Positions 25,249-36,727 of a stretch of 64,000 bases of DNA are shown in pieces (within the stretch, counting starts at the first letter, position 1; each line of letters begins with the position of its first letter). The stretch comes from Dermanyssus gallinae (taxonomy: Eukaryota > Arthropoda > Arachnida > Mesostigmata > Dermanyssidae): contig QVRM01007082.1 of assembly GCA_003439945.1 (NCBI GenBank), positions 1-64,000 on the forward strand. The letters are read 5' to 3'. The translations under genes were made by a program, and so were the position numbers. The notes below the pieces were generated by a model. The model saw only the letters and a list, made by a program, of their open reading frames with translations, ran no database searches and had not been told where the DNA came from.

Positions 25249-26240
25249 TCAGGCTCTCACAAAGCTCATATCTGGGCGCCATCCGTTAAATCGACCGCCG
25301 CCGAGACCATATCCACCATCACGCCAATAACTTCGCCAACCGCATCGTTTGAAGTCGGCGGCGCGTCGTCGTACAGCCTCCTCCTTGGCCATCATGATCC
25401 CTGTTATTGCGCGCGCAAGTCTGTTCCACTGTTCTCGAGACTCCAACATACGTGCGACAACATTATTTAGATCAAAAGTATCTCCGAGCAGCCCGCCTCT
25501 TGGTACTCTCCATGCCGAGCAGTGGAACACCGTATGTTCCGGTGAGTCTCGCGCTATCACGTTGCAGAAAGTGCAGATGTCCGAATTCGTCTTTTCAATC
25601 CATCACGTATGGCCTGAATGGCATGGACTGGTCTAGCATCACATCGTGGTTCCGTTCGTGCCACCTCGTTCTCTCTCAGTTGTATCATCATTTTCTGCAT
25701 TATTTTTTGCCAGGAACATTGCATTTGTTCTGCCAGTTTTAAATGGTGATCTTCCATCCAGCTTTTCAGAGCTTCAATGGCCTTGTCTTTAACTGGCTTT
25801 TTTGTTCCGTCCGGCCATTTCCAATGCTTGATTGTCCGCGTAGACCCAGTGAAGATGGCGTTCATACCCTCAAAAGAACTTCGAGCTCCAAAACGCCATT
25901 ACATGCAACGTTCCAGAGGACTAGCCCTAAGACAGAGTCATGTCGCACTCCCGTAGTAACCTTCTGGTTTCCACTTTCATCCCATTTTCGTGTCCGTTCG
26001 CATAAATAGTTAGCCACTGTTCACCTAAAGTAGACCAAGACACCTTTAGAGGCCAGTGCATGTCGTATTACTTCCCATCTCATGGAGTTCCATGGAAACG
26101 CATATCTGACATCAAGTCAAAGGGATCTCCCATCGGTTAACCAGGCTTCCGCAAAAGCAAAATCGATCTGCCGTCTTCTGCCAATTAGATCCCGCCGTTT
26201 CCACACTCCAAGTGGCCGAGAGCGGAACTCATCGGTTGTA
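25249..26240 (-). mobile_element. R1-clade LINE relic, RT to C-terminal domain
   Basis: On the minus strand, several frames in order match an R1-type ORF2: FPWNSMRWEVIRHALASKGV (about 26100–26030), TTGVRHDSVLGLVLWNVACN (about 25950, the P-Q-G-S-V-L-G-P block), KAIEALKSWMEDHHLKLAEQ (about 25740), then the C-terminal His/Cys motif DSPEHTVFHCSAWRVPRGGL (about 25530). Frame shifts and stops between the blocks show it is inactive. It is likely the same clade as the copy at 51830–54640. Confidence 0.7.
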
Positions 26241-27637
26241 ATTACATTCATCAAGGCAAAGGTGCATTCTGTACTAGCCATAACGATAACCCATACAATA
26301 TATACGTAGATTTTTTTACTTATTAATTTGATTATAGATATGTAATAACGGACCACGCATATATCAGCTCCATTCATTAATTTGCCTTATGAAGACTACT
26401 ATTGGAAGTTTAGTATGTCGACATATTGTTCCAATTTCGAACAAATAAACAAACCAATTATAATTACCATTATATGACAAATAAAGCAAATTCATATCAA
26501 AAACTATCAACTGTCATGTGTTGTTCCTTTTTCCAGTTTCAATGGGCTTTCCCAATATGTTTATTTAAAGCACATCAAGCATATCTAAGTTACTGGTCGT
26601 TTGTTTCGCTTTTCATGTTCACAGCGTAAACATGTAAAAAATCAATCACCTCTATTACCACATAGATGGATGTGTTAAACAATAGTTTTAATGTGGTATT
26701 ACGCAATGGAAGGAGACATAGGCTGTGGCAGCAAACGTATGAAAAACTAACAATTTTAAAGATTCAATATCTAATTGAATGATAAAGCCCTATACTACAG
26801 TGTCTGTGTATCGGTAGTACCAAAGGCATTCGCTGTGAACATTTTGATTTCGAGGATGAACCCCTGTGAGCTACGTTAAAAAACAGCGACTGGCATGAAC
26901 ACTGTAGTCATTGGGAGGGCAACGATAGAGGAAAAGGGCGCACACTGTGCATATGCATCATTGTTGAGAGAGACTAAGAGACGTTGGACCTAGATACCTA
27001 TTCGCTGCATAAGATAATACAAGTATATGACCCTTTTGGGCCTTCAAGACTTAGGAAAGGCCGAAAAAGAGCATCATGTCGCTTCCGATTTTGATAATAA
27101 CTTCGGATATAATTTAGTCAGCTACTCAAAATTGGTACCAGATGATGAAGCACAGCTAAAACACTTTGTCCACCAGCTTGCACGCTCCTGGAGTGGAGTG
27201 TGGCCACCCATTGGAGCGGCCCTTGGGACCCTCGACCAGAAGGGTGATCGCTACCAGTGCCATTACCACAAGTATAAAAATGTACGTGGAAAACGCTTTG
27301 CATCAGATAAAGAAGTAATGAAAGTAAAGAATGCGATTACACAAGCCTGCTTCGATGACAGGATCTTACGTCTCACGTAGTAACGAGTGCATCAATTTTG
27401 GCAAACACTCCGTAGAGATATATGCAGTTATAGTCTTTTATGTGTGGTAAATCTTCTGTACGGGGACCGTTCACTATTTGAGCAGGTTAAGGACGAATCT
27501 CACATGCTCGGGCATTCTCTCTTGCAGACGGCACATCTGTGTTAGGAAGATACCCAACGACTATCAAAGAGGAAGTTACCAGTGTGCAGCATACATTCTC
27601 CGTCATGTTTTGCTCCCTTAACAAAGCATTAAATACG

Positions 27638-27675
<38 letters not shown>

Positions 27676-28200
27676 TATACATTTTACAAATACTGCGTTC
27701 ATGTAGCCGTGGAAAACATGGCTAGCGGTCCAACACTTCTCATAGTGCTGTCAGCTGCCATTATCGTGCTTCCGTTGCAGCAGAAATTTAAACAGGTGGG
27801 TTTTATGAGCGACGTACCGCCAAAATACAAGACTATTATAGCTCGCTTAAGTCGACTTCGTTCTGGGAGTTTACCGACAAATGTTATTCTTCATGCGTGC
27901 CGTGTAGTTAGGAAGCCATCGCTGATGATATAGTTATCGCCATCTCGGCGTAACCCTTAAAAAAATTGGAATACAACTCAAATACTCGCAAATAAAGTGC
28001 CCTGGGCTGTGCTTAGCCTTAAAATGTCCTGCTTAATTTCTGGAGCTTGTTCTGCACGCTGCTCATACTTCACACAGCCACAAAAAAGTTTTTGGGTGGT
28101 CCAGTGGAATACTACAATTAGGCAAAATGATGAACATATCTTTTAATATGCCACTATGAGTCCACAACCTTTGCAGGAAAAACGTTTGTATACGCTAAGT
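26241..28200. other. Gene-poor stretch with a possible mariner relic and A-run/(TA)n
   Basis: Apart from the open frame at 27027, no gene recognised. At 27638–27679 a run of about 17 A passes directly into (TA)n. A short frame with ATG at 27718 encodes a hydrophobic start (MASGPTLLIVLSAAIIVLPL) followed by a CAG/GTGGGT donor-like site at 27793; too little is present to call an exon. Confidence 0.4.
27027..27380 (+). pseudogene. 117-codon open frame, possible mariner transposase C-terminus relic
   Basis: ATG at 27027, stop at 27378–27380. The second half (YHKYKNVRGKRFASDKEVMK, then NAITQACFDDRIL) resembles the mariner C-terminal pattern L-x-G-K-R-F-x-S-D-E-E-V-x-x-A-V. The first half (DDEAQLKHFVHQLARSW) is not recognised. 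Either a degenerate transposase end or an unrelated lineage-specific gene. No catalytic Asp motif is visible. Confidence 0.35.
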
Positions 28201-28213
28201 TGTACCCAGTTGA

Positions 28214-28234
28214 TGAAACTGGATTGCGTTCCTT

Positions 28235-28271
<37 letters not shown>

Positions 28272-28291
28272 GAACGCAATCCAGTTTCATC
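28214..28291. repeat. Inverted repeat of about 23 bp around a (TA)n core
   Basis: GATGAAACTGGATTGCGTTC plus CTT at 28214–28236 and its exact reverse complement at 28269–28291 flank a 32-bp TA array. A second TA array follows at 28297–28326. The structure could extrude as a cruciform. Confidence 0.75.
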
Positions 28292-28292
28292 A

Positions 28293-28330
<38 letters not shown>

Positions 28331-28430
28331 ACCTTTAGCGGCAAGTCGGTGTCCTATCTAAATATAATTATATTAAAAGAGTGTCATATAAATAGGTTAT
28401 TACAAACAAACAAAAATATATATATATATA

Positions 28431-28863
28431 TACAGGGTGTGACAGAAAAATTTGAAGCCGCGATATGTGGAATTGTAGAGCTCGTTAAAGCAAATGTTTT
28501 TTCCAATGGAACATGGTCTCTGAGAAGTCTTGTTTTGGAGTGAGAGTGAAATTACTACTTATTATTACAAATACTTCAAAATCATAACCCTACAACCACT
28601 CACAGCGCTCAAAACGTATTCAGCCAATGCAATTTATGGCGATCATTTTGGTACCAAACATATGTCCATGCGAGCTGTGGTTGCGGAGTAGTTACGATTT
28701 TTCGGCGAAGATGTCCAGATTAAGTGCATGAAAAATGACGCGCTGCGGCTGTCGCGCGACACGTCGGCGGTAGTGAACGTCGCCACACAGTCATTTTACA
28801 TTTGCTTTAACGAGCTCTACAATTCCACATATCGCGCTTCAAATTTTTCTGTCACACCCTGTA
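28431..28863. mobile_element. Non-autonomous mariner-type MITE with long TIRs
   Basis: An element of 429 bp (28433–28861) with terminal inverted repeats of about 64 bp starting CAGGGTGTGACAGAAAAATT, differing by a single-base indel. It is flanked by TA on both sides, the target duplication of the Tc1/mariner superfamily, and sits inside a (TA)n array. The interior has no transposase frame. The near-identity of the two TIRs suggests a fairly recent insertion. Confidence 0.85.
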
Positions 28864-29578
28864 TATATATATATATATATATATATTCACACATTACTTA
28901 TATTTATAAGTAAATATATGTTATAATTATTATTTTTTTAATATGGTTTGTTTTTCATACCTCAAGGGCACTTCAAACCAGTCCTAGTATGTTCCACATA
29001 TACTGGACTAGTATATAAAGCGCTCGAGAAATATACACGCAACTGTACACCAAAATACCAATTTATAGCTCATTCTTTAGCACAATACTTGTCATACCAT
29101 CGTCGGACAAACAAAAACGGCCTAAAGAAAATTGAACAAGCATTTCCTAATAGTATATTTCCATAGAATACTATATATACAAATTATGACAAAATACCCA
29201 GCATGTTCTGTCGTTGCGGCCTTCTTGCGCCGACAACCGGGTCATATACTGTTGGCATCCCGTCATTCGTAGGCAACCCACAATTAGTACGAGTCGTCAA
29301 TGCCGCGTTATCTGCTTGTATCCGAAATGGACGATAAAACGATGACTGGCGACTCGCCAGCTACGACTTCGGTGAAGGCATCATGGCCTCCATATCGATC
29401 CATTTATGTTGAGGCCACGCTCGCGTAGCAGCCGCGACACGATGTCTACCTCGGAATCGAGAACTTCGAGTCATATGCATCGATCTGAAGTTGGACAGCT
29501 GCTCCGTCATCCGTGCTTCGCGACCTGGATTCATGTCGGAGCAGCAGGCCGCCGTTCTGCGGGCAGGCAAGAGAATTT

Positions 29579-31899
29579 CTAGGCGCCGTACGTCGATCTG
29601 ACGCATGGTGGGCCGAGCAAGAAGTCGTGCTTCAGCAGCTGCTCGGCCGTCGGCCGTTCTTTGTCGTTGCGTACCAAGCACTTCTTGAGAACGTCGATGA
29701 GGTCCGGATCGGCGTCCGGTGGATACGGAATCTCAACCTTCGGGTCGGTGATCGCCACCACCCGATTGTGCAGGTTTTTGATGTGTGCAAATGGCGGTTT
29801 GCCGAACGCCAACGAGTAGAGAATGCACCCCAGCGACCAGATATCCGACGCGCGACTCGTCTTTATGCAGGGCTCGCGCGACTGACGGATGATCTCCGGC
29901 GACATATAGTTGAACGTGCCAATGGCGCAGTCACGAAACACCGAGGTCGCGTCGCCAATGTCGTCGGAGATGCCGAAGTCGATCAGCTTCAGCCGGCCCC
30001 GAACCACGATAAAGTTCGCCGGCTTCAGATCCTGATGAATGATTCCGAGCTTGTGAATTCTGTCCACCGCGCACAACATGTCGCGCCAAAAGAAGCGCAC
30101 CGTGATCCAGTCCTTGGCCGAGCGCTGCAACACCGTTGACAGGTCCGAGTCGCCTTTTTCCATGACCATGAGAAGTTTGCCAACACCGTCGTCCTCGCGA
30201 ATCTCGTAATCGAACAAACGGACAACCTGCTCGCAGTCGCTGAGCTTCTTCAGCATCTGAATCTCCCGCATATAGTTCGCCCTGATCACCTCCTCGTCAG
30301 GCAAGGTCACGTCTTTAATCGCCACAATCTGCCCCTCCTGCAGAGCCGAGTAGACCTGGCCGAGTATTGAACACCTCGTCGGTTAGTAGTAGTTGACGGT
30401 GGCCACACTAACTAGGGTAGTAATTCATAGTCGACGTTATTCTAATGCCAATACTCATCGAGTTCCGCCTGGAGCGAACAACTACTTGTATTCGTGCCAC
30501 AACTAAATACTGCTCATGTATTTACTAAATGATTTTAAAGTAATTCATTTCAAATAATAGTGATCAATTCCTTCGCAGTTTCGAGAATATTGCTACGTTG
30601 TTTGCCAAACATGCTGACGTGATACATTTTACAGGCTGAATTATAATAGAGAGGAATGTGCCGAGGTGACCTTATGCACTTTGTCCCTATAAACTAGCAA
30701 TAATATATCCTTCAGTACAAGAGACAAAATTAATTAGTCAAACCTTGCAAGAGCCACCGGAACCGAGGTCACCGATAACCATATATTCCTTGTTGTTAAC
30801 TTTGATCACTTTTGACAAAGGCGCAAAAAATTTCATCGAGAGTTTTGGCGGATCAACCGTGGCCTCCTGTGCCGCAGGGACGTCTTTATGGGAAGCGTGT
30901 TGACATTTTTCGTTTTCAGGCACATTTTCCTTAGAGTCTGCAAGGCATTTGATACAGCACGAATATACGCATAAAATGAACGTGATCCTAATCTAGATAG
31001 TATTTTTTTTTAGATTTTCCCGTAAGGCAATTGCCCGTGTACGGATTTTTCATGTCATGGCTAAGTTTACTCCACTCCGGCATTTACCTTGTCTAAATTG
31101 GAAACCATGCAAACCAATTTAAGAGTGGCCGGTCTGGGTCTCGAACCCAGTCCTCCCGAATGCAAGGCAAAGGCTTTTGCCACTAAGCCACCTTGCTCAG
31201 TATACATATGCATAGCTACTAATTTACAGCAAATTAAAACATACACTATGACTAGTCACTGAACTATAATTTCGACCGCATATGAAACAGGAACATCGAA
31301 TGCGTTGAAAAACTGTATCAATACTACTATTACAGCGAGTAAGCAAGAAACATGCCAAGTATGAACAGAAAGCAGACCATATGTACCACCTTCAATTGTC
31401 GATTTACTCTGTGTAAGCGCTACTTTAACACTAGTGATTAAGTATTTTGCATGAGCGCTGCTCAAGAGGTACATTCAAAAATTATATTTTTACGCTGAAA
31501 ATAAATAGTTTTTTTTTATTGACACATTGTCTGTATGGCAGTTTAATATAAAAATTGTTTAATTAAAACAAAAATTGTTCTTTTATTTTCATTGCGCAGT
31601 CGTGACCAGATGGATGAAATACCTTCGCCCAGTTCGATGGTTTTAAGGAGCTCGCCGATTTCGAGAAGTCGTTCAGGTGGCAGCCGTCTCCGTAGGCGGT
31701 GCGGTTGAAGGAGAGGTCGCGAGTGGCCATTCGGAACGGACGCTGATCCGGGTTGCTGGGTGCTGTGATTGAGTGAAGGTTCAGCAACGTCCGATTGCCT
31801 GAAACCCTGTTTCAGACCGGTGCGACGCATTTCCAAGCTTAGGCCAAGCATCGTACGGCGAACCTTTGGTATTTCGGGTGTTTTGTCCGGGAACGACAT
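29579..31899 (-). CDS. TTK: Dual-specificity kinase TTK/Mps1, short form
   Basis: Spindle-assembly-checkpoint kinase. Coding exons on the minus strand: 31899–31623, 30937–30744 and 30355–29579, in phase (1, 0), with acceptors CCTTGCAG and CGGCCAG and donors AAG/GTATTT and AAG/GTTTGA; about 415 residues. The kinase domain begins at about residue 147: glycine loop GDLGSGGSCKV, catalytic Lys171 in VAIKD, HQDLKPANF with Asp266, LIDFG with Asp283, then GTFNYMSPE as activation and P+1 segment. HQDLKPANF and FNYMSPE resemble the TTK signatures HSDLKPANF and VNYMPPE. The N-terminal 145 residues are basic and low-complexity, and no TPR domain is seen. Human TTK is about 857 residues, so this is roughly half length. 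An acceptor-like GACTGCAG just before the ATG means 5' exons, coding or not, cannot be excluded. The stop at 29579 follows the kinase domain directly. Confidence 0.9.
31060..31200 (-). repeat. tRNA-derived SINE, family B, copy 2 (TTK intron 1)
   Basis: Minus-strand copy of the element at 17428: GGTGGCTTAGTGGCAAAAGC, a perfect box B GGTTCGAGACC, then CACTCTTAAATTGG and CCAATTTAGACAAGGTAAAT. The better-preserved box B suggests this copy is closer to the family master. Confidence 0.7.
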
Positions 31900-32658
31900 C
31901 CTGCAGTCGGGTTACGGGTAGATGCGGGCGCAGCACCAACAACAACAGTATTCGTTAGTAATCAGAACAAAAAACACGCATGTTCGTACAGTGACGCAGT
32001 CGAGGGCAGAAATAATAAATCAGCACAACAAAGATTGCAACAAACATGCCGCCCGAAGTAGCGACCACGGCAACATCTGGGGCAGCAAAAAACAACAACA
32101 TTAAAAATATGACCGTAAGCAACACCGTCTGACTCGTTAATTGTGGTCCGTTGTGTTCCTGGTATGGCAACATGACAAAGCACTGCAAGAACTGTGCCTC
32201 CTTGCCGCTTATCCGTGCGGAAAGGTTCTATCATTACGACACGTGCACGATGATGTGAAGGGATTTTAGTGGCTGTATTCCACAAGTACTCCTAAGCTAT
32301 AGCCAAGATCAATGTTGAGCCGCAGTTAGTGTGTAAATGCATTTACACCTTCAACTACAAGAAAATAACGAGGGATTTGTGACTTGGTTGACATGCATTA
32401 ATTATAAGGTAAGTAATTATAGGGGCCTTAGAGCGGCAACATAAACCGATGTATATATATATATATATATATATAGTCTTCCTAAATTGACCCTCGCATA
32501 GGGGTAAACACAAGCAATTTTATTCCGGCTGCAACTTTTTACCAACACAATGGTAACTGTAGTAGGTTTAAACTACTATATCCTCCTTGCAAATATTTGT
32601 AAATGTATGAAGCAACATACCATTGTAATTGTGTATATAATAAATAAATGACCTTGTT

Positions 32659-32703
<45 letters not shown>

Positions 32704-33300
32704 CTTAGCATAGCTATAAGCTAAAAATAAAGATATCTGAATTTACATTGCTACATTTTTAAATACTGTAATGAATCATCACATATCTTATGCCAAAAGT
32801 GTGTTTCTAGAGTCGAGAACGACTCGATATCAACTAAATGAAAGTACATACCAGATTATAAAACGATAGCACTACCTATGTTCGTGTGCATTTCTGCGAT
32901 GAATAAGCTTATGTAATACAAAACTAAAAACATGTACAAGCATAGAACGATCTTTAACCTTTCGAAAAATATGCAAATGGGATAAAAAAAATATGCATAT
33001 TTCTGGACTACAATTGCATGATCACTGCACGTAATTAAGTAGGCAGAATCCATTGGCACAGTGGTTGTAAGGGCATACGTTAAGCATATTTTATACCGCC
33101 ACCAATTAACATAAAGGGCTCCAGGCCGAAAGTAAACGGGAGATAAACACCTTCTTAACAGCGTAACTATAGTGGAGCTCGCCTTCTTCAGCGTAACAAT
33201 AACGGAATATAACAGATAGGTGATTTGAGCTCAACCCGAAATAAGTGTCAGATGGTTTTCTCTATGATTTATATTACTACTACAAACACTATCATAGACA
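31900..33300. other. TTK upstream flank, includes a retrocopy-like poly(A) end
   Basis: No recognised gene. At 32641–32702 AATAAATAAATGACC is followed within about 15 bases by a run of about 15 A that turns into (TA)n. This is the signature of a reverse-transcribed mRNA or LINE 3' end. The preceding 150 bp are not recognised. Another TA array lies at 32449–32474. Confidence 0.45.
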
Positions 33301-33720
33301 AAACATTATTTCTCTAACAAATACTATTATCGCTCTTTTTAACACGTGTCGCGGAATCGAATTGAGTTGCTCCTGCAACTTTTTCTTTATTTCTTCTATA
33401 GTCGCGAAACGTTGTTCCTTCAATTGTTTTATTCATGGAAACAGGAAAAAGCCGCACAGAGCCAGGTCCGTTAAATGGGGAGGTTGGGGTACTATGAAAA
33501 TAAATTTTTTTAATGAAATAATCCGAAATCAGGACGATATGTTCCTTGCCGTGCTGTCATGATGGAAGATCCAAGAGTTGTTTGGCGAGAACGCCAAGAA
33601 TAAACGCTACCGCCGATCAAAATGTTGCCTGTATTTAGCTGATGAATGGCGCTTTTAAACAGAATAAATCGGAAAATCTTAGTGGTTTTAGTGTCATTTT
33701 TCAACATTCAACGTACTAGA
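33300..33720 (-). mobile_element. Mariner transposase C-terminal relic
   Basis: Minus-strand frames, broken by shifts, read ISDYFIKK, STPTSPFNGPGSVRLFPVSM and NKTIEGTTFRDYRRNKEKVA. They follow the mariner order (HPPYSPDLAPCDFFLFP, LKGTRFxxIEEIK) with several disabling changes. Termini were not found. Confidence 0.5.
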
Positions 33721-34006
33721 GCTTGTCGACACGCCCTCGTATATACATAAAACGCCACGTCAATAGAGTTCGGACCACCACCGTCATGTATCGATGAGGT
33801 TTACATCAAAATATTTGAAACAAACCTGACTTTGATTGCAAACTACTTAATACGTGAGATGGTTAGCTTCTTCGGTCAGCTTTCAGCTAAAGCTCAAACA
33901 AAATTTTCTCGTGTCAACCGAATATCGTTTCTAGGTACGACTACAAGCGGTAATAATTGAAGGTATAAAACAAAACTATGTACAATACTGCAACAATAGT
34001 GATACT

Positions 34007-34056
<50 letters not shown>

Positions 34057-34883
34057 AATATATATGCGATTTTTCTGAGACAGACGATGTCCTATGCAAT
34101 TTTGTAGAGAGAACGCTTCTATTATAGGCACCATTGACTGATACGAAATGAACTGACAACATTGCTAACAGTGGCGTTCAACGACGCAGACTTTCATTGA
34201 TGACAATAATCGGCGTACGCTCAGCTGAGGCCGAATTTACGAATACGCAATCAGGTCAACATTATACTGATGATACAATCGTTCTACCCACAAATATTTA
34301 TCCGCAAGTAAACGACGACGACGACGACAGCGGTCCCATTCACCTTTTGTAGCCTCGGGTTGTGGGGTTTGCAGAGCTTTGGCTATCTTGGTCGCGAATC
34401 GTCGTCGCGTTCACTGTTCTCGGGCTCTTGTACGAACCGTTTCCGTTTTGCGGTCGCGTCTGAGGCATCCACACCACTCTGTCCTATTGGGCTGTGCTGC
34501 TAGACTCCTAGCAGTGCCCCGCGCCACCTCCAGCAAGCAAAGGTCCTCACGCTCACATATCACAAGCGAACGTTGGCCGAACTCGGTCAATTGGAGCGTT
34601 TCGTCCCTCGGTAATTATAATCACGATAATAATAAAACTAATGCGGCGCCAAATCGTACAGAAAATACGGGGTCTTTTTTCTATCCAGTAGATTTCTAAC
34701 GACCGCCACCGCCGTTGCTCAACTTCAATATTATACGCAGACGACAACAACAGCTGCATCCTCCGCCTCCTTGCTGGAAGGCGAGGGGGCGCAGCAGCAG
34801 CAGCAGCAAAGAATACGACGCCTCTTGATGGTGAGAATCTCCATCGAGCAGACGACGGCGCCATCACTATAGACATTAGTCGG

Positions 34884-34927
<44 letters not shown>

Positions 34928-34960
34928 CACAATCATATTGATGAAGAAAAGTGCGCCTAG
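33721..34960. other. Gene-free stretch with (TA)n arrays
   Basis: TA arrays at 34011–34072 (interrupted) and 34889–34925. No conserved frame was recognised. Short frames on the minus strand at 34553–35042 run through microsatellite and are not coding. Confidence 0.4.
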
Positions 34961-35140
34961 TGATAGATAGATAGATAGGTTTTATTAATCTCATGAGTGA
35001 TTTACATTTATACAGAGGTTCACAGCTCCTCAAAGCCATCAAACGCTATTATGGAGTGTTTATATTGCATGTCTTCTCCTAATTTGATTTATTGTCATTA
35101 TGATTATTATCGTGTTCGGCTTATATTAGAGTAAGGTACC
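34961..35140 (-). repeat. GATA-tailed dispersed repeat, copy 2
   Basis: Starts with (GATA)4, then GGTTTTATTAATCTCATGAG, GATTTACATTTATACAGAGG and TTGTCATTATGATTATTATC, parallel to 8900–9065. Confidence 0.5.
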
Positions 35141-35961
35141 TAACTAGTGTTGCATAGCATTTTGTTTGAATTTTTTTAGAGAAGAGGTTGCGCGCACATC
35201 TGGGAGTAGAGAAGAGATGAGGGGGAAAGGGCTAGATGGGCATTGTTTGATGTATGCTGAATGAATTTTGATGGTCGTATCGTATTCGTGGGTTGTTTAT
35301 CGGTATAAAAATCATATGTTACTACTACTTGACTGATTCCCCCGTTTACTCGCCTGTAGGAGATTCGGATCTAGCGATTGTTGACAATTTGCCTCTGTAT
35401 TTTTCTTCACTCGAATCCTGTCGCCGTTATTGTCTTGGATCTGCTCACAAAACAAGCTGAAAACAGCCAGCTTTCGCTTTAATTGTTTGGTCGTTTGTTA
35501 TCGACTTTGCAGACTCGGAGCGCAAATCGTAGCGTAAAACTCTGGAGAAGCAGATCCAGGGATTCGAACGTCGAATATTGATAGCTAATGTTGTTGAAGT
35601 TATGCTAAAGCGGCCTGGAAATAGCGGTTTTTTTTTCATTGTTTGTGATGTAAAGCGAAGATTTGATGACCGGTGATTGTGACATCTGCATCCTTCTGCA
35701 GGTTAACTGCGAATATTCTTGCTCCGATACCTACCGATAGAGGTGATGATGATGGTGTTGGCGACGATGGTATTGTGAGCTCTGGGTGTGACGACTTCCA
35801 CCAGATCAGAAAGGCCACAAGATTCAACTGGTCTTGCCGACCAGCAGTTGATGTTGCAAGTTGAAGAAAAGCCGGCGCTGAGTGTCAAGTGTGTGTGTGA
35901 AGGTATGCGTGTGCTTCTGTGTGTACGTGAGTGCCAAGTTGCACGCACGAGCCAATATAGA
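35141..35961. other. Gene-free stretch before the minisatellite
   Basis: No recognised coding sequence, RNA gene or repeat family. (GATGAT)-rich and GT-rich runs around 35740–35930 only. Confidence 0.35.
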
Positions 35962-36707
35962 CGAAGCTATTCAATGTACTCAATATAGGCGAAGCTATTC
36001 AATGTACTCAATATAGGCGAAGCTATTCAATGTACTCAATTTAGACGAAGCTATTCAATGTACTCAATTTAGACGAAGCTATTCAATGTACTCAATATAG
36101 GCCAACCTATTCTATATACCCAGTATGGATCAATCTTTGCTCAATATACCAAATATATAGACAAACCTATTCTTTATACCCAATATAGGCCAACCTATTC
36201 TATATACCCACTACAGATCAACGTATGCTCTATATACCCAATATAGACAAACCTATTCTGTATACCCAATATTGACCAACCTGTTCTATATACCCAACAC
36301 AGATCAAGTTATGCTGTATACATCCAATATAGATGAAGCTATTCTACATACCCAATATAGGCCAACCTATTCTATATACCAAGTACAGATCAGCATATCT
36401 GGTATGAACTCAATATAGACGAACTTATTCTATATACCCATTGTAAACCAACTTATGCTGTATATATACCCAATACAGACGAACCTATTCTGCATATACC
36501 CAATATAGCCGAACCTATTCTAAATATACCCAGTATAAACGAACCTATTCTGAATATACCCAGTAAAGACGAACCTATTCTGAATATACCCAGTAAAGAC
36601 GAACCTATTCTGAATATACCCAGTAAAGACGAACCTATTCTGTATATAACCAATGTAAACCAACCTAATCTGTATATAACCTGTTCTGCATATACCCACC
36701 AGGCTAT
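35962..36707 (+). repeat. 28–30-bp minisatellite directly upstream of PRKRIP1
   Basis: About 25 tandem units with a common frame of (C/T)GAA.CTATTC…TACCCA.TATAGA. The left block has five nearly identical 28-bp units (CGAAGCTATTCAATGTACTC plus AATATAGG), the middle is diverged (28–32 bp), and the right block has homogeneous 30-bp units (CGAACCTATTCTGAATATAC plus CCAGTAAAGA). The array ends about 20 bp before the start codon of PRKRIP1, so it covers its 5' UTR and probably its core promoter. Confidence 0.9.
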
Positions 36708-36727
36708 ACGACCACCGAGCGACAGCC

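Noticed and set aside
29361..29681. Possible C-terminal extension of TTK in another frame
   Set aside because: Joining it needs an intron of about 35 bp after the kinase domain, too short to be credible; the in-frame stop at 29579 was kept.
35962..36707. Minus-strand repeat protein gene (10-residue units)
   Set aside because: The frame is open only because 30-bp units are a multiple of three; the left part of the array has 28-bp units and breaks the frame, and there is no start context or flanking domain.
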